Shown here: piece by piece, positions 7,186-14,902 of the stretch
Position numbering within the stretch: the stretch's first letter is position 1
How the letters are laid out: each line of letters begins with the position of its first letter
NCBI GenBank assembly: GCA_938046585.1
Contig: CALIWR010000032.1
Location: 1-42,195, forward strand
Length of the DNA: 42,195 nucleotides
Direction of reading: 5' to 3'
Source of the DNA: an uncultured Propionibacteriaceae bacterium
GTDB taxonomy: Bacteria > Actinomycetota > Actinomycetes > Propionibacteriales > Propionibacteriaceae
The notes under the pieces: generated by a model
The model's input: only the letters and a program-made list of their open reading frames with translations
The model's database searches: none
Told to the model about the DNA's origin: nothing
Translations under genes and position numbers: made by a program

Positions 7186-8013
7186 ATGATCACCACTCGC
7201 AGAGGCCTGTTTGCCCTCACCGGCGCTACCGCGGCGATGGCGATGATGGGCTGCTCCGGCTCGACGGCATCCGACGCGTCTGACGCGGTCACCAGGCTGA
7301 AGGTCGGCGCCAGCCCGGTCCCGCACGCCCGGATCCTCGGCTTCGTCAAGGATCAGCTGGCTGCTGCCGCGAAGATCGACCTCCAGATCATTGAATACGA
7401 CGACTACGTCCAGCCGAATGAGGCGTTGGCGTCAAAGGAGCTGGACGCCAACTACTTCCAGCACGTGCCGTACTTGGAGAACCAGATCGCCGAACGCAAA
7501 TACGCCTTCACTCACGGCTCCGGGATCCACATCGAGCCGTACGCGGCCTTCTCTAAGAAGCACCGGGCAGTCACCGACATCCCGCAGGGCGCGACGGTCG
7601 CGATCACCAACGACGCCTCCAACCAGGCCCGCGGCCTAAAGGTGCTGGAAATGGCCGGGCTCCTGAAAGGCGTCACTGCCAGCAGCAATGTGCTGAACCT
7701 GACCGCGGACCAGAACCCGAAGGGGTTGAGATTCCTGGAAAACCAGCCCGAGGTGATCGTGCAGCAGATCGACGACCCCAAGGTCGACGTGGCCATGGTG
7801 AACGGCAATTTCATTCTCTCGGCTGGGCTGAGCACCCGAGACGCCCTAGCGGCCGAGAAGGTGGAGGCCAACCCGTACGCGAATGTGCTGGCCTGGCGCA
7901 CAGACGACAATCGGTCCGCGCTCGCCCGGCTCGACGAGCTGCTCCACTCCAGGGATGTGGCCGACTTCATCCGCCGCACCTGGCCGTCAGGAGAGGTCAC
8001 CCCGGGCGCCTGA
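7186..8013 (+). CDS. metQ: Methionine-binding lipoprotein MetQ
   Basis: 275 residues. ATG 7186 has a clear Shine-Dalgarno (GGAAGGA at 7174-7180); the upstream in-frame start at 7096 would lie inside metI and is not needed. The N terminus is a lipoprotein signal (TTRRGLFALTG, lipobox MMGC). The mature domain shows NlpA/MetQ features: KVGASPVPHARIL, IEYDDYVQPNEAL, LDANYFQHVPYLENQI, HIEPYAAFS and VAMVNGNFIL. These bind L- or D-methionine and deliver it to MetNI. The gap of about 50 bp after metI without a terminator suggests one operon. Confidence 0.92.
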   Translation: MITTRRGLFALTGATAAMAMMGCSGSTASDASDAVTRLKVGASPVPHARILGFVKDQLAAAAKIDLQIIEYDDYVQPNEALASKELDANYFQHVPYLENQIAERKYAFTHGSGIHIEPYAAFSKKHRAVTDIPQGATVAITNDASNQARGLKVLEMAGLLKGVTASSNVLNLTADQNPKGLRFLENQPEVIVQQIDDPKVDVAMVNGNFILSAGLSTRDALAAEKVEANPYANVLAWRTDDNRSALARLDELLHSRDVADFIRRTWPSGEVTPGA

Positions 8014-8018
8014 CCGGG

Positions 8019-8051
8019 GCGGGGGTGTGCGGCCCGCCCGCGCGCCCCCGC
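8019..8051 (+). terminator. Hairpin after metQ
   Basis: GCGGGGG (8019-8025) can pair with CCCCCGC (8045-8051) around a 19-base GC-rich loop, directly after the metQ stop. No U-tract follows, as is common for actinobacterial terminators. It overlaps the repeat cluster described next, so the pairing could also be incidental. Confidence 0.4.
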
Positions 8052-8182
8052 AAACCCTCCGGGTCAACACCCCCAGCGACCGCTCGTACGAGGGCCCGCC
8101 TCGGATGGTGCGGGTGGCTGCTCCGGCGGCGGCCCAGCGACCGTTCGTACGAGGGCCCGCCCGCGCGCCCCCGCAAACCCTC
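8031..8182. CRISPR. Short CRISPR-like repeat cluster between metQ and msrA (uncertain)
   Basis: Two 29-base repeats, 8072-8100 and 8133-8161, differ at one base; each begins CCCAGCGACCG and ends TACGAGGGCCCGCC with a palindromic centre (CTCGTACGAG in the first). They are separated by a unique 32-base stretch (8101-8132), so the period is 61, exactly the repeat-plus-spacer length of type I-E arrays. A partial third copy (GGCCCGCC, 8031-8038) ends 33 bases before the first. However, the bases after copy 0 (8039-8059) and after copy 2 (8162-8182) are the same 21-base sequence, which is odd for spacers. No cas genes are present. It could instead be an intergenic repeat family located at convergent gene ends. 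The rest of the gap holds no gene. Confidence 0.4.
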
Positions 8183-8186
8183 GGCG

Positions 8187-8813
8187 CTACCCGCAGCTGA
8201 CGCCGGTGGCGTGAACCGGGCAGTAGCCGCCCGGATTCGCGTCCAAGTACTGCTGGTGGTAGGCCTCGGCGAAGAAGAACGGGCCGGCCGGGGCGATCTC
8301 GGTGGTGATCGGGCCGTACCCGGCCCGGGTCAGCGCCTGCTGCATCCGCTCCTGGGCAGCCCGCGCGGCCGTCTCCTGCTGCTCGGTCGTGGCGTACACG
8401 GCGGAGCGGTACTGGCTGCCGCGGTCATTGCCCTGGCGCATCCCCTGGGTCGGATCGTGGTTCTCGAAGAACACCGTCAGCAGCTGGTCGTAGTCGACCT
8501 GCCGCGGGTCGAAAACCACCCGGACCGTCTCAGCGTGGCCGGTCTGGCCGCTGCACACCTGCTCGTACGTCGGGTTCGGGGTGTGCCCGCCCTGGTAGCC
8601 GACCGCCGTGGTCAGTACCCCCGGGATCTGCCAGAACAGCCGCTCCGCCCCCCAGAAGCAGCCCATCGCAAAATATGCCACCTCGGCCTGCGCCGGGACC
8701 TCGCCGATTGGGAGGCCCAGCACCCGGTGCGGCAGCGTCGGGTCGACCACCGGGGACGGCCGACCGCTCAGCGTCCGAGTGACGTCGATCAGCTTCTGCC
8801 TGTCGAAGAACAT
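8187..8813 (-). CDS. msrA: Peptide methionine-S-sulfoxide reductase MsrA
   Basis: 208 residues. The catalytic motif GCFWG gives Cys52 as the nucleophile. Other family stretches are GHTPNPTYEQVCSGQTGHAE, FFENHDPTQGMRQGNDRGSQYRS and the C-terminal GGYCPVHATGVSCG, in which Cys198 and Cys207 can act as resolving cysteines for thioredoxin-dependent recycling. It reduces the S-epimer of oxidised methionine in proteins and free amino acid. Placed tail to tail with metNIQ, it makes this a methionine supply and repair neighbourhood. The ATG has no Shine-Dalgarno but a promoter ends seven bases upstream, so the mRNA is probably leaderless. Confidence 0.95.
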   Translation of the reverse strand: MFFDRQKLIDVTRTLSGRPSPVVDPTLPHRVLGLPIGEVPAQAEVAYFAMGCFWGAERLFWQIPGVLTTAVGYQGGHTPNPTYEQVCSGQTGHAETVRVVFDPRQVDYDQLLTVFFENHDPTQGMRQGNDRGSQYRSAVYATTEQQETAARAAQERMQQALTRAGYGPITTEIAPAGPFFFAEAYHQQYLDANPGGYCPVHATGVSCG

Positions 8814-8820
8814 GCCTGCC

Positions 8821-8848
8821 AGGGTAGAGGGTGTCGTGTAACGGTCAA
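8821..8848 (-). promoter_or_regulatory. Promoter of leaderless msrA
   Basis: On the minus strand a -35 TTGACC (8848-8843) and a -10 TACCCT (8826-8821) are 16 bases apart, and the -10 ends seven bases before the msrA ATG. The -35 is close to consensus. This is the best-formed promoter I see in the window. Confidence 0.6.
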
Positions 8849-8860
8849 CTAGGTCCTGGC

Positions 8861-10696
8861 TCAGGGGCGCTTCTCGGGCCGCGGATCCGGCAGCAGTGGG
8901 ACGGGGCTCTGGCCGGGCAACGGGCCGGCCGGGATCCGATCCGGGTGCAGTGGGCCGGCCGGGATCCGATCCGGGTGCAGTGGGCCGGCCGGGATCCGAT
9001 CCGGGTGCAGCGGGCCAGCCGGGCCGGGACCCTGCTGGCCGTGGGGAACAGGAGGCATCGTCATAGCCCCATCATCCGCCGGTCGGCCAAGTAGCTCCTC
9101 GGCCCGGCTGGCGCGGGCCCGGTCCAATTCGCGGTACACGATCTGGCGGGCCAGGTCCGCGTCGAGATGGATCGCCGCATGAGAGTTGATGGTGCCGGTG
9201 GTGTGGAACCAGACATTGGCCAGCCGCAGCCGCCGCTGCCACGGGCCCTGGTCGGCCTGGACGGACTGCAGCCGGGCATGCGGCACGATCGACTGCAGCC
9301 GGGTCATCCAGCCGCGGCGGGTGACGACCACCGTGTCGTCGCAGGCGATCCCGTTCCAGGAGTACGCCAACGGATCCAGCCAGCGGGCCCGACGCGGGCT
9401 GCCGGTGAAGACCAGCCGGTCGAGCTGCAGCCTAGGCCAGACTGCGGCCAGGGCCGCTGCCACCTGCTGCTCGTCGCCGATGGGGAGCAAGATCGTGGAG
9501 ACCTGCTTGGTGTCCTCGTTGGTGGTGGCCTTCCCGTACCCCAGCACCTCGACGTCCAGACGCCACCGGCGCAGCCAGCGCCACAGCAGCGGCTGGGCGA
9601 TCCGGATCGACTGGATCCGGTGGGCGGGAATGGTCTGGCTGGTGAGATTAGTCAGGCCGCGGGTGATCCGCAGCCCGGCGGGGGTCCGCGCCAGGGAATA
9701 GTTGAACTGGGCGACCACCCGGTTCGACAGGTACGACGCCACAGCGAGACCGACGGGGACCAGACTGCCCACCGCAAGATAGCCCTTCAGGTTGCCGAGG
9801 ATCGGGCTGTTCGGCCACAACGCCAGCACAATCGCGACCAACGCCGCCGGGAACACCAAGGCGAGCACCAGCCCGAGCAGGTCGTGCGAGGCCACCGCCC
9901 CCAGCAGCAGCTGCTGCGGCTGGACCCTCACCAAGACCTGGTCCTGGGCTCCTAGATCCTCCAACAGCCCGCCGCTGGGGGCAAGGCTGTCGGTAACGCC
10001 GGTACGGTGGCCATGGGCCCGGCGCATCAGGTCGTCGCGCATCTGGTAGGCGCGCAGACGGCTCAGGAATTGCACCTTGGTGGAATCCCCGCCGGCGTCG
10101 ATCTGTAGCTGCGCCAGGCCGAACAGCCGCGCTGCTAGCGGTTGCACCACGTCTACCGACTGGATCCGGGAATACGAGATCCGCCGCGACTGCCGCAACA
10201 ACCAGCCGGTCTCAACCCGCAGCTCGTCATCGTCGGCGATGAACCGGGTGGTCAGCCAAGAGACCAGCCCGGCTAGGCTGGCCAACACCACGATCAGGCC
10301 CATCCCAGCCAGAACCAGCTCCAGCGGCAGATTCTGGGGGTTCTGCTCGCCCGGCCGGACGTACTCCCGAATGACGAACCATCCGCAGCCGACCAGGATC
10401 AGCCAGCCCTTGACGAAGGGGGTCAGCGGATGCGCCCGCTCCACCGTCTTGACCGGGTGATTCGGAGCAACCGAGGCAGCCGCCTGGTCCGAGGCGGCCC
10501 GAGCTGGGTCTGCGACCGGCCCGTCGGGGACAGCGAATGGCGCCGGCACCCCGGCCCGGTCACCGTTGCTGGACTGTGCTCTGGTGGCGCCGGGCGTGAC
10601 CGGGTCGGGGACCCCGAACCGGGTGGTGGGCGGGCCGGAGGCGTCCGGGATCGGCCCGTACGAAGCCGAGCCGGGCCACGGCGGGGTCCCGGTCAC
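8861..10696 (-). CDS. Bacterial PH-domain membrane protein (YdbT-like)
   Basis: 611 residues. A Pro/Gly-rich cytoplasmic start (about 1-85) precedes paired membrane helices (about 95-150, for example GWLILVGCGWFVI), a PH-like domain with the bPH_2 pattern ETGWLLRQSRRISYSRIQSVDVVQ, a second hydrophobic pair, another bPH domain (RITRGLTNLTSQTIPAHRIQSIRI) and a third (VTRRGWMTRLQSIVPHARLQSVQ). Three repeats of this kind are usual for YdbT of Bacillus and its actinobacterial relatives, always next to a single-domain YdbS partner, as here (ATGA overlap). The function is not established; roles in membrane stress or bacteriocin resistance have been suggested. The C-terminal tail holds a 10-residue tandem repeat. 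Confidence 0.8.
   Translation of the reverse strand: MTGTPPWPGSASYGPIPDASGPPTTRFGVPDPVTPGATRAQSSNGDRAGVPAPFAVPDGPVADPARAASDQAAASVAPNHPVKTVERAHPLTPFVKGWLILVGCGWFVIREYVRPGEQNPQNLPLELVLAGMGLIVVLASLAGLVSWLTTRFIADDDELRVETGWLLRQSRRISYSRIQSVDVVQPLAARLFGLAQLQIDAGGDSTKVQFLSRLRAYQMRDDLMRRAHGHRTGVTDSLAPSGGLLEDLGAQDQVLVRVQPQQLLLGAVASHDLLGLVLALVFPAALVAIVLALWPNSPILGNLKGYLAVGSLVPVGLAVASYLSNRVVAQFNYSLARTPAGLRITRGLTNLTSQTIPAHRIQSIRIAQPLLWRWLRRWRLDVEVLGYGKATTNEDTKQVSTILLPIGDEQQVAAALAAVWPRLQLDRLVFTGSPRRARWLDPLAYSWNGIACDDTVVVTRRGWMTRLQSIVPHARLQSVQADQGPWQRRLRLANVWFHTTGTINSHAAIHLDADLARQIVYRELDRARASRAEELLGRPADDGAMTMPPVPHGQQGPGPAGPLHPDRIPAGPLHPDRIPAGPLHPDRIPAGPLPGQSPVPLLPDPRPEKRP
8922..9011 (-). repeat. Three 30-bp tandem repeats in the PH-protein gene
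   Basis: Three consecutive 30-base units (8922-8951, 8952-8981, 8982-9011) are identical except for the last base. They encode the decapeptide GPLHPDRIPA three times near the C terminus. The near-perfect identity points to recent expansion, so copy number may vary between strains. Confidence 0.9.
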
Positions 10697-11181
10697 AGGC
10701 CCGCGCCCCGGGCATCGCCGACTTCGATCAGCCGGTCCCGCAGCCGCTGCGCCTCAGCCGCCGGCAGACCCGGGATCCGGGCATCGCTTTGGGCGGAAGC
10801 GGTCACCAAGGTCACCGTGGCCAGCCCGAAAGCCCGCTGCAGCGGACCGGCCTCGACCTGCGCCAGCTGCAACCGCCCGTACGGCACCACGGTCAAACTC
10901 TTGAACCACAGACCCCGGGTGAGGCATAGATCCTCGCCGCGTTCGGCGTACCCCCAGGATCGCGCGTACCGGCCGGCACGGACCACCCGCCACCCCAACC
11001 AGGCCAGGGCGACGAGCAGCACCAGCCCCGGCCACCAGCCCGGCAGCACCAGAAAACCCACCACCACCAGCGGAGCCCAGACCATCAGGTTCAGCCCCAC
11101 CGCCGTCAGCGTCGTGACCTTCGCGTAAGCGGGCGCCAGCCGGTGCCAGGCCTCGGCCGGCGGGCGGAACAGGGAGTCCAT
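10693..11181 (-). CDS. Bacterial PH-domain membrane protein (YdbS-like)
   Basis: 162 residues from ATG 11181 (MDSLFRPPAEAWHRL); a longer frame to 11289 would run into guaA and is not needed. Two membrane helices (TLTAVGLNLMVWAPLVVVGFL and LPGWWPGLVLLVALAWLGW) are followed by one bPH_2 domain: LCLTRGLWFKSLTVVPYGRLQLAQVEAGPLQRAFGLATVTL, where the PYGRLQ and RAFGLATV patterns are diagnostic. It overlaps the YdbT-like gene by four bases, so the two products are made together and probably form a complex. It diverges from guaA. Confidence 0.82.
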   Translation of the reverse strand: MDSLFRPPAEAWHRLAPAYAKVTTLTAVGLNLMVWAPLVVVGFLVLPGWWPGLVLLVALAWLGWRVVRAGRYARSWGYAERGEDLCLTRGLWFKSLTVVPYGRLQLAQVEAGPLQRAFGLATVTLVTASAQSDARIPGLPAAEAQRLRDRLIEVGDARGAGL

Positions 11182-11247
11182 GCCGCCAGCGTAGGGCCGG
11201 CTGCGACAGCCTCGGCGCAGATTCCAGGCCCGCGCCGGGCAGGCCAA

Positions 11248-11253
11248 TAGGAT
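11248..11253 (+). promoter_or_regulatory. -10 box of leaderless guaA
   Basis: TAGGAT ends seven bases before the guaA ATG and no Shine-Dalgarno separates them. The transcript should begin at or beside the A of the start codon. No purine riboswitch can therefore sit between promoter and gene. The -35 is not obvious. Confidence 0.5.
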
Positions 11254-11260
11254 CCAGGCC

Positions 11261-12811
11261 ATGCAACCGCAGCAGACCGTGCTCGTCATCGACTACGGCG
11301 CCCAATACGCCCAGCTGATCGCCCGGCGAATCCGAGAGGCCGGGGTCTACTCCGAGATCGTGAGCCACACGGTCCCGGTGGCCGACCTGGTAGCCCGGCA
11401 GCCGGCCGCGATCGTGCTCTCCGGCGGCCCGCGCAGCGTATACGCCGACGGCGCCCCACAGGTCGACCCGGCGCTCTTCCAGGCCGGGATCGCGGTCTTC
11501 GGGATCTGCTACGGCTTCCAGGCGATGGCCCACGCGCTGGGCGGCGAGGTGGCCCGGACCGACCTGTCCGAGTTTGGGCGTACCGACCTGCGGGTGAACC
11601 AGCCCGGGCAGCTGCTGGCGGGACTCCCGGCGCAGCTTCAGGTTTGGATGAGCCATGGTGACGCGGTACGCGCCGCGCCGCCCGGGTTCACCGCGCTAGC
11701 CTCGTCGGCCGGGGCACAAGTCGCCGCCTTCGAGGACCCGGCCCGGCGGCTGGCCGGCGTCCAGTGGCATCCGGAGGTCCACCACAGCGACCACGGCCAG
11801 CAGGTCCTGGAGGCCTTCCTGCACCGGATCGCCGGTCTCGGCTCGGCCTGGCGGACGGCGACGATCGCAGAGCAGGCAGTCGCCCAGGTCCGCGAGCAGG
11901 TCGGGGACCGGCGGGTGCTGTGCGCGCTGTCCGGTGGGGTTGACTCGGCGGTGGCGGCGGCGATCGTACAACGCGCCGTCGGTGACCAGCTGACCTGCGT
12001 CTTCGTGGACCACGGGCTGCTGCGCAAGGGTGAGGCTGAGGCTGTCCGGCGAGACTTCGTGGCCGCCACCGGGGTGGACCTGGTGGTCGAGGACGCGGCC
12101 GATCAGTTCCTCGAACACCTGGCCGGGGTGAGTGACCCGGAGACCAAACGTCGGATCATTGGCCGGGACTTCATCCGAACTTTCGAGGCCGCCGCCCGGC
12201 GGTTAGAGGCTGAACGCGACATCGACTTCCTGGTCCAGGGCACCCTGTACCCGGATGTGGTCGAATCCGGCGGCGGTGAGGGCGCCGCCACCATCAAATC
12301 CCACCACAATGTCGGCGGCCTGCCCGATGATCTCCGATTCACCCTGGTCGAGCCGTTACGGACCCTGTTCAAGGATGAGGTCCGGCAGGTCGGCCTGGAA
12401 TTGGGGCTGCCCGAGCCGATGGTGTGGCGTCATCCGTTCCCCGGGCCGGGCCTGGCGATCCGGATCATCGGGGAGGTCACCCGGCAGCGGCTGGACATCC
12501 TGCGCGAGGCTGATGCGATCGCCCGGGAGGAGCTGACCGCAGCCGGGCTGGACCGTGAAATCTGGCAGTTCCCGGTGGTGCTGCTAGCCGACGTCCACTC
12601 GGTCGGGGTGCAAGGCGACGGTCGTACGTACGGACACCCGGTGGTGCTGCGCCCGGTGACCAGCGAGGATGGGATGACCGCGGACTGGGCACGGCTGCCG
12701 TACCCGGTCGTGGAGCGGATCTCGACCCGGATCACCAACGAGGTCCGCGAGATCAACCGGGTCGTGGTGGACGTCACCAGCAAACCACCGGGCACCATCG
12801 AATGGGAATGA
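11261..12811 (+). CDS. guaA: GMP synthase (glutamine-hydrolysing)
   Basis: 516 residues, the usual length for the fused bacterial enzyme. The class I amidotransferase domain has the nucleophile in GICYGFQ (Cys83) and the catalytic His-Glu in QWHPEV. The ATP pyrophosphatase domain carries the P-loop SGGVDSAVAA, then LVQGTLYPDVVESGG and the family tags IKSHHNVGGLP and FPGPGLAIRIIGEV; the C-terminal dimer domain ends in KPPGTIEWE. The enzyme turns XMP into GMP with glutamine and ATP. Together with purN and purH further on, this window holds several purine genes, though guaA is transcribed on its own. Confidence 0.97.
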   Translation: MQPQQTVLVIDYGAQYAQLIARRIREAGVYSEIVSHTVPVADLVARQPAAIVLSGGPRSVYADGAPQVDPALFQAGIAVFGICYGFQAMAHALGGEVARTDLSEFGRTDLRVNQPGQLLAGLPAQLQVWMSHGDAVRAAPPGFTALASSAGAQVAAFEDPARRLAGVQWHPEVHHSDHGQQVLEAFLHRIAGLGSAWRTATIAEQAVAQVREQVGDRRVLCALSGGVDSAVAAAIVQRAVGDQLTCVFVDHGLLRKGEAEAVRRDFVAATGVDLVVEDAADQFLEHLAGVSDPETKRRIIGRDFIRTFEAAARRLEAERDIDFLVQGTLYPDVVESGGGEGAATIKSHHNVGGLPDDLRFTLVEPLRTLFKDEVRQVGLELGLPEPMVWRHPFPGPGLAIRIIGEVTRQRLDILREADAIAREELTAAGLDREIWQFPVVLLADVHSVGVQGDGRTYGHPVVLRPVTSEDGMTADWARLPYPVVERISTRITNEVREINRVVVDVTSKPPGTIEWE

Positions 12812-12824
12812 CCTGGCTTCGATC

Positions 12825-14303
12825 TCAGGCCTGATGGATGACCTCACCCGCCACGATCGTCGCAGACACGGGCCGCAGCCGCTGCAGCGCTACCGCCGCC
12901 GCGGAGTCGTCGCTCACGGCCAAGGGGTCGGCGTCGAGGAGCACCAGGTCGGCCGGTGCCCCGACCCGAACCCGGGCTCCGTTCACCGACGCTGCCAGCG
13001 CCTCGGCCACCGACAGCCGCTGCTCCGGGTGCCACGTCGGCCTCCCTGCCAGGTTACGGTGTACTGCCGCTGCCATCGCCGCCAACGGGTCCAGTGGTGC
13101 GATCGGGGCGTCAGAACCCAGCCGTAACGTCACCCCTGCAGCCAGCAGATCTCGCAGCGGGAAGGCCCGGTCGGCCCGATCAGCCCACAACCGCTCCAGG
13201 GCCTCCAGGTCATCGACCAGGTGCGCCGGTTGGACACTCGCGGCCAGCCCCAACCGGGCCATCCGGGCGATCTGGTCTGGGCTCATCAGCTGGGCATGCT
13301 CGATGCTGCCGCTAGCCCCGACCCGTTCAAAGGCGTCCAGCACCGCTGTCGCTGCGGCATCGCCGATCGCATGACAGGCGATCTGGAGCCCGGCCCGATG
13401 ACCGCGCCGGACCAAGGCCGTCAGCTCCTCGGCCGGGTAAGTCAACAGACCACACGACCGGTGCGGACCGTACGGGGCGTGGCAGTAGGCGGTGAGGCTG
13501 CTCAGCGAACCATCGCAGATCAGTTTCAACGGCCCCATCGTCACCAGGCCGCGCTGGTCCAGCAGGTCACCGTCGCGGTATCCGGCCGCTTCGACCTCAT
13601 CCAATGCCTGCGGGGTCACCCCGACCCGGATCCGCGGCATCACCGACCCGGCCGCCGAGACCTCCCGCCAGCCGCCCAGCGAGCCGTCCATCACCAGGTC
13701 CACCATCGCGACCACGCCAAGCCGGGCCGCCTGCCGCAGCCGCTGGTCGACCGCCTCGGCCATCAGCTGCGGGTCGGCCTGCAGCCGGTCCAGGCGGTTC
13801 ATCAACGCGAACCATTCTCCCTCGGACCAGACCCCCGCCGTCGCAGCTCCCAATAGCCGTTGGGCAGCGGTGTTAATCCAGCCGCTGTGGGCGTCGCCGG
13901 TGATCAACACCACCGGGTGCGCACCGCTTACCGCGTCCAGCTCGGCAGCGCTGACCGGACGCTGCCACGAACTAGTCCGATGCCCGAAACCCACCAACAG
14001 ACTGGCCGGCTCGCTGCTACGGGCCACCTGCTCGGCCACCACCTGGCAGACCTGTTCCGGGCAGCGGGCGGCGCCCGTGTCAAAGCGCAGCCCCATCACC
14101 GCCCACTGCCGGAAGTGGACGTGGTAGTCCCAGAAACCCGGCGACAGCCAGCGACCGTCAGCCTCAATGGTCTGCTCGGCGCCGCCTAATCCGGTCCCGA
14201 TCTCGCTGATCCGGCCATCACGGATCCGAATGTCGACCGGATGATCGGGCAGCTCCGGGTCCAACCGGACCAGCCGGGTGGACCGGATCATCAGCTCGGC
14301 CAT
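12825..14303 (-). CDS. Amidohydrolase family protein (YtcJ/ExeD-like)
   Basis: 492 residues. The metal-dependent hydrolase core is seen in order: DGRWLSPGFWDYHVHFRQW (HxH metal pair near residues 59-61), a middle barrel region, CHAIGDAAATAVLDAF (metal His), SIEHAQLMS and LGSDAPIAPLDPL (catalytic Asp), followed by the small beta-sandwich remnant LRVGAPADLVLLDADPLA. This is the amidohydrolase 3 / YtcJ subgroup, whose members hydrolyse N-acyl or cyclic amide bonds; the natural substrate is unknown for most. It is convergent with guaA with only 13 bases between stops. Confidence 0.82.
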   Translation of the reverse strand: MAELMIRSTRLVRLDPELPDHPVDIRIRDGRISEIGTGLGGAEQTIEADGRWLSPGFWDYHVHFRQWAVMGLRFDTGAARCPEQVCQVVAEQVARSSEPASLLVGFGHRTSSWQRPVSAAELDAVSGAHPVVLITGDAHSGWINTAAQRLLGAATAGVWSEGEWFALMNRLDRLQADPQLMAEAVDQRLRQAARLGVVAMVDLVMDGSLGGWREVSAAGSVMPRIRVGVTPQALDEVEAAGYRDGDLLDQRGLVTMGPLKLICDGSLSSLTAYCHAPYGPHRSCGLLTYPAEELTALVRRGHRAGLQIACHAIGDAAATAVLDAFERVGASGSIEHAQLMSPDQIARMARLGLAASVQPAHLVDDLEALERLWADRADRAFPLRDLLAAGVTLRLGSDAPIAPLDPLAAMAAAVHRNLAGRPTWHPEQRLSVAEALAASVNGARVRVGAPADLVLLDADPLAVSDDSAAAVALQRLRPVSATIVAGEVIHQA

Positions 14304-14350
14304 GCGCTCACCCTAGGTGAACCTGCGGGGCTAGCCGGCGGCCCAAGACG

Positions 14351-14392
14351 ACCAGCGGCCCGGCGCGTCGCTGGGACGGCCGGGCCGCTGGT
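14351..14392 (-). terminator. Strong hairpin terminator after the PspC gene
   Basis: ACCAGCGGCCCGGC (14351-14364) and its perfect complement (14379-14392) form a 14-pair stem around a 14-base loop. It lies a few bases beyond the stop of the minus-strand PspC gene. No U-run follows on the minus strand. Confidence 0.75.
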
Positions 14393-14399
14393 TGTTGGG

Positions 14400-14696
14400 T
14401 CAGCGCAGGTCGTCGGAGTTCGGCATGTACTCCCGGTTAGCCTGCCGGCTCTGGTCGTACTGCTGCTTCAGCCGGGTGGCTTCGTCCTTCACCATGTCGA
14501 TGCCTCGTACCCCGGTGCTCTGCTCGGGCAGGATCGCCCACAGCAGCACGTAGGCCAGGGGACCGAAACCTGTGAAGACCGTCAGCAGCACGGTAATAAT
14601 CCGGACTAGGTTGACATCGGCATTGAGATACGCGGCGACGCCGCCGCAGACCCCGCCGATCACCTTGTCGTTCGAGGAGCGAGCCAAGGTAGCCAT
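14400..14696 (-). CDS. Small PspC-domain membrane protein
   Basis: 98 residues from ATG 14696, which has AAAGGA at a good distance; longer starts are not supported. The PspC signature is complete: GGVCGGVAAYLNADVNLVRIITVLLTVFTGFGPLAYVLLWAILP (residues ~14-57). A short charged cytoplasmic helix follows. PspC proteins respond to membrane stress and in Gram-positives regulate or partner with LiaSR-like two-component systems. It is the first of three PspC-domain genes here. Confidence 0.85.
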   Translation of the reverse strand: MATLARSSNDKVIGGVCGGVAAYLNADVNLVRIITVLLTVFTGFGPLAYVLLWAILPEQSTGVRGIDMVKDEATRLKQQYDQSRQANREYMPNSDDLR

Positions 14697-14725
14697 GATG
14701 ATTCCTTTCGGTTGGGTTGATCTTG

Positions 14726-14902
14726 TCAGTGTCGAGAAGCCAGGAGCCCGAGGCCGCCGACAGCCACGAGCGCGAGGGGAACCCCCACCTTGACCAGCCA
14801 GGTCGTCGGGGTGCCACCGAACGAGGTCCACAGTACGGTGGCGCCAAGTAGCAATGCCCCCAGCCCGCAGACTAGGGACAACACATCGACCCGGCGGTTC
14901 AT
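14726..14902 (-). CDS. 58-residue two-helix membrane protein
   Basis: A small ORF from ATG 14902 to TGA 14726. It begins MNRRVDVLSLVCGLGALLLG and ends VAVGGLGLLASRH. Two hydrophobic stretches (about 8-26 and 36-55) flank a short polar loop (TSFGGTPTTW), so a hairpin membrane protein is likely. Its start overlaps the stop of the preceding gene (ATGA), and it is followed 30 bases later by the small PspC gene, so the three form one operon. I do not recognise a named family; small membrane proteins of this shape recur between PspC genes in actinobacteria. Confidence 0.7.
   Translation of the reverse strand: MNRRVDVLSLVCGLGALLLGATVLWTSFGGTPTTWLVKVGVPLALVAVGGLGLLASRH

Noticed and set aside
8025..8852. 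Plus-strand ORF over msrA
   Set aside because: It is the reverse complement shadow of msrA with no ribosome-binding site; the minus frame has all MsrA motifs.
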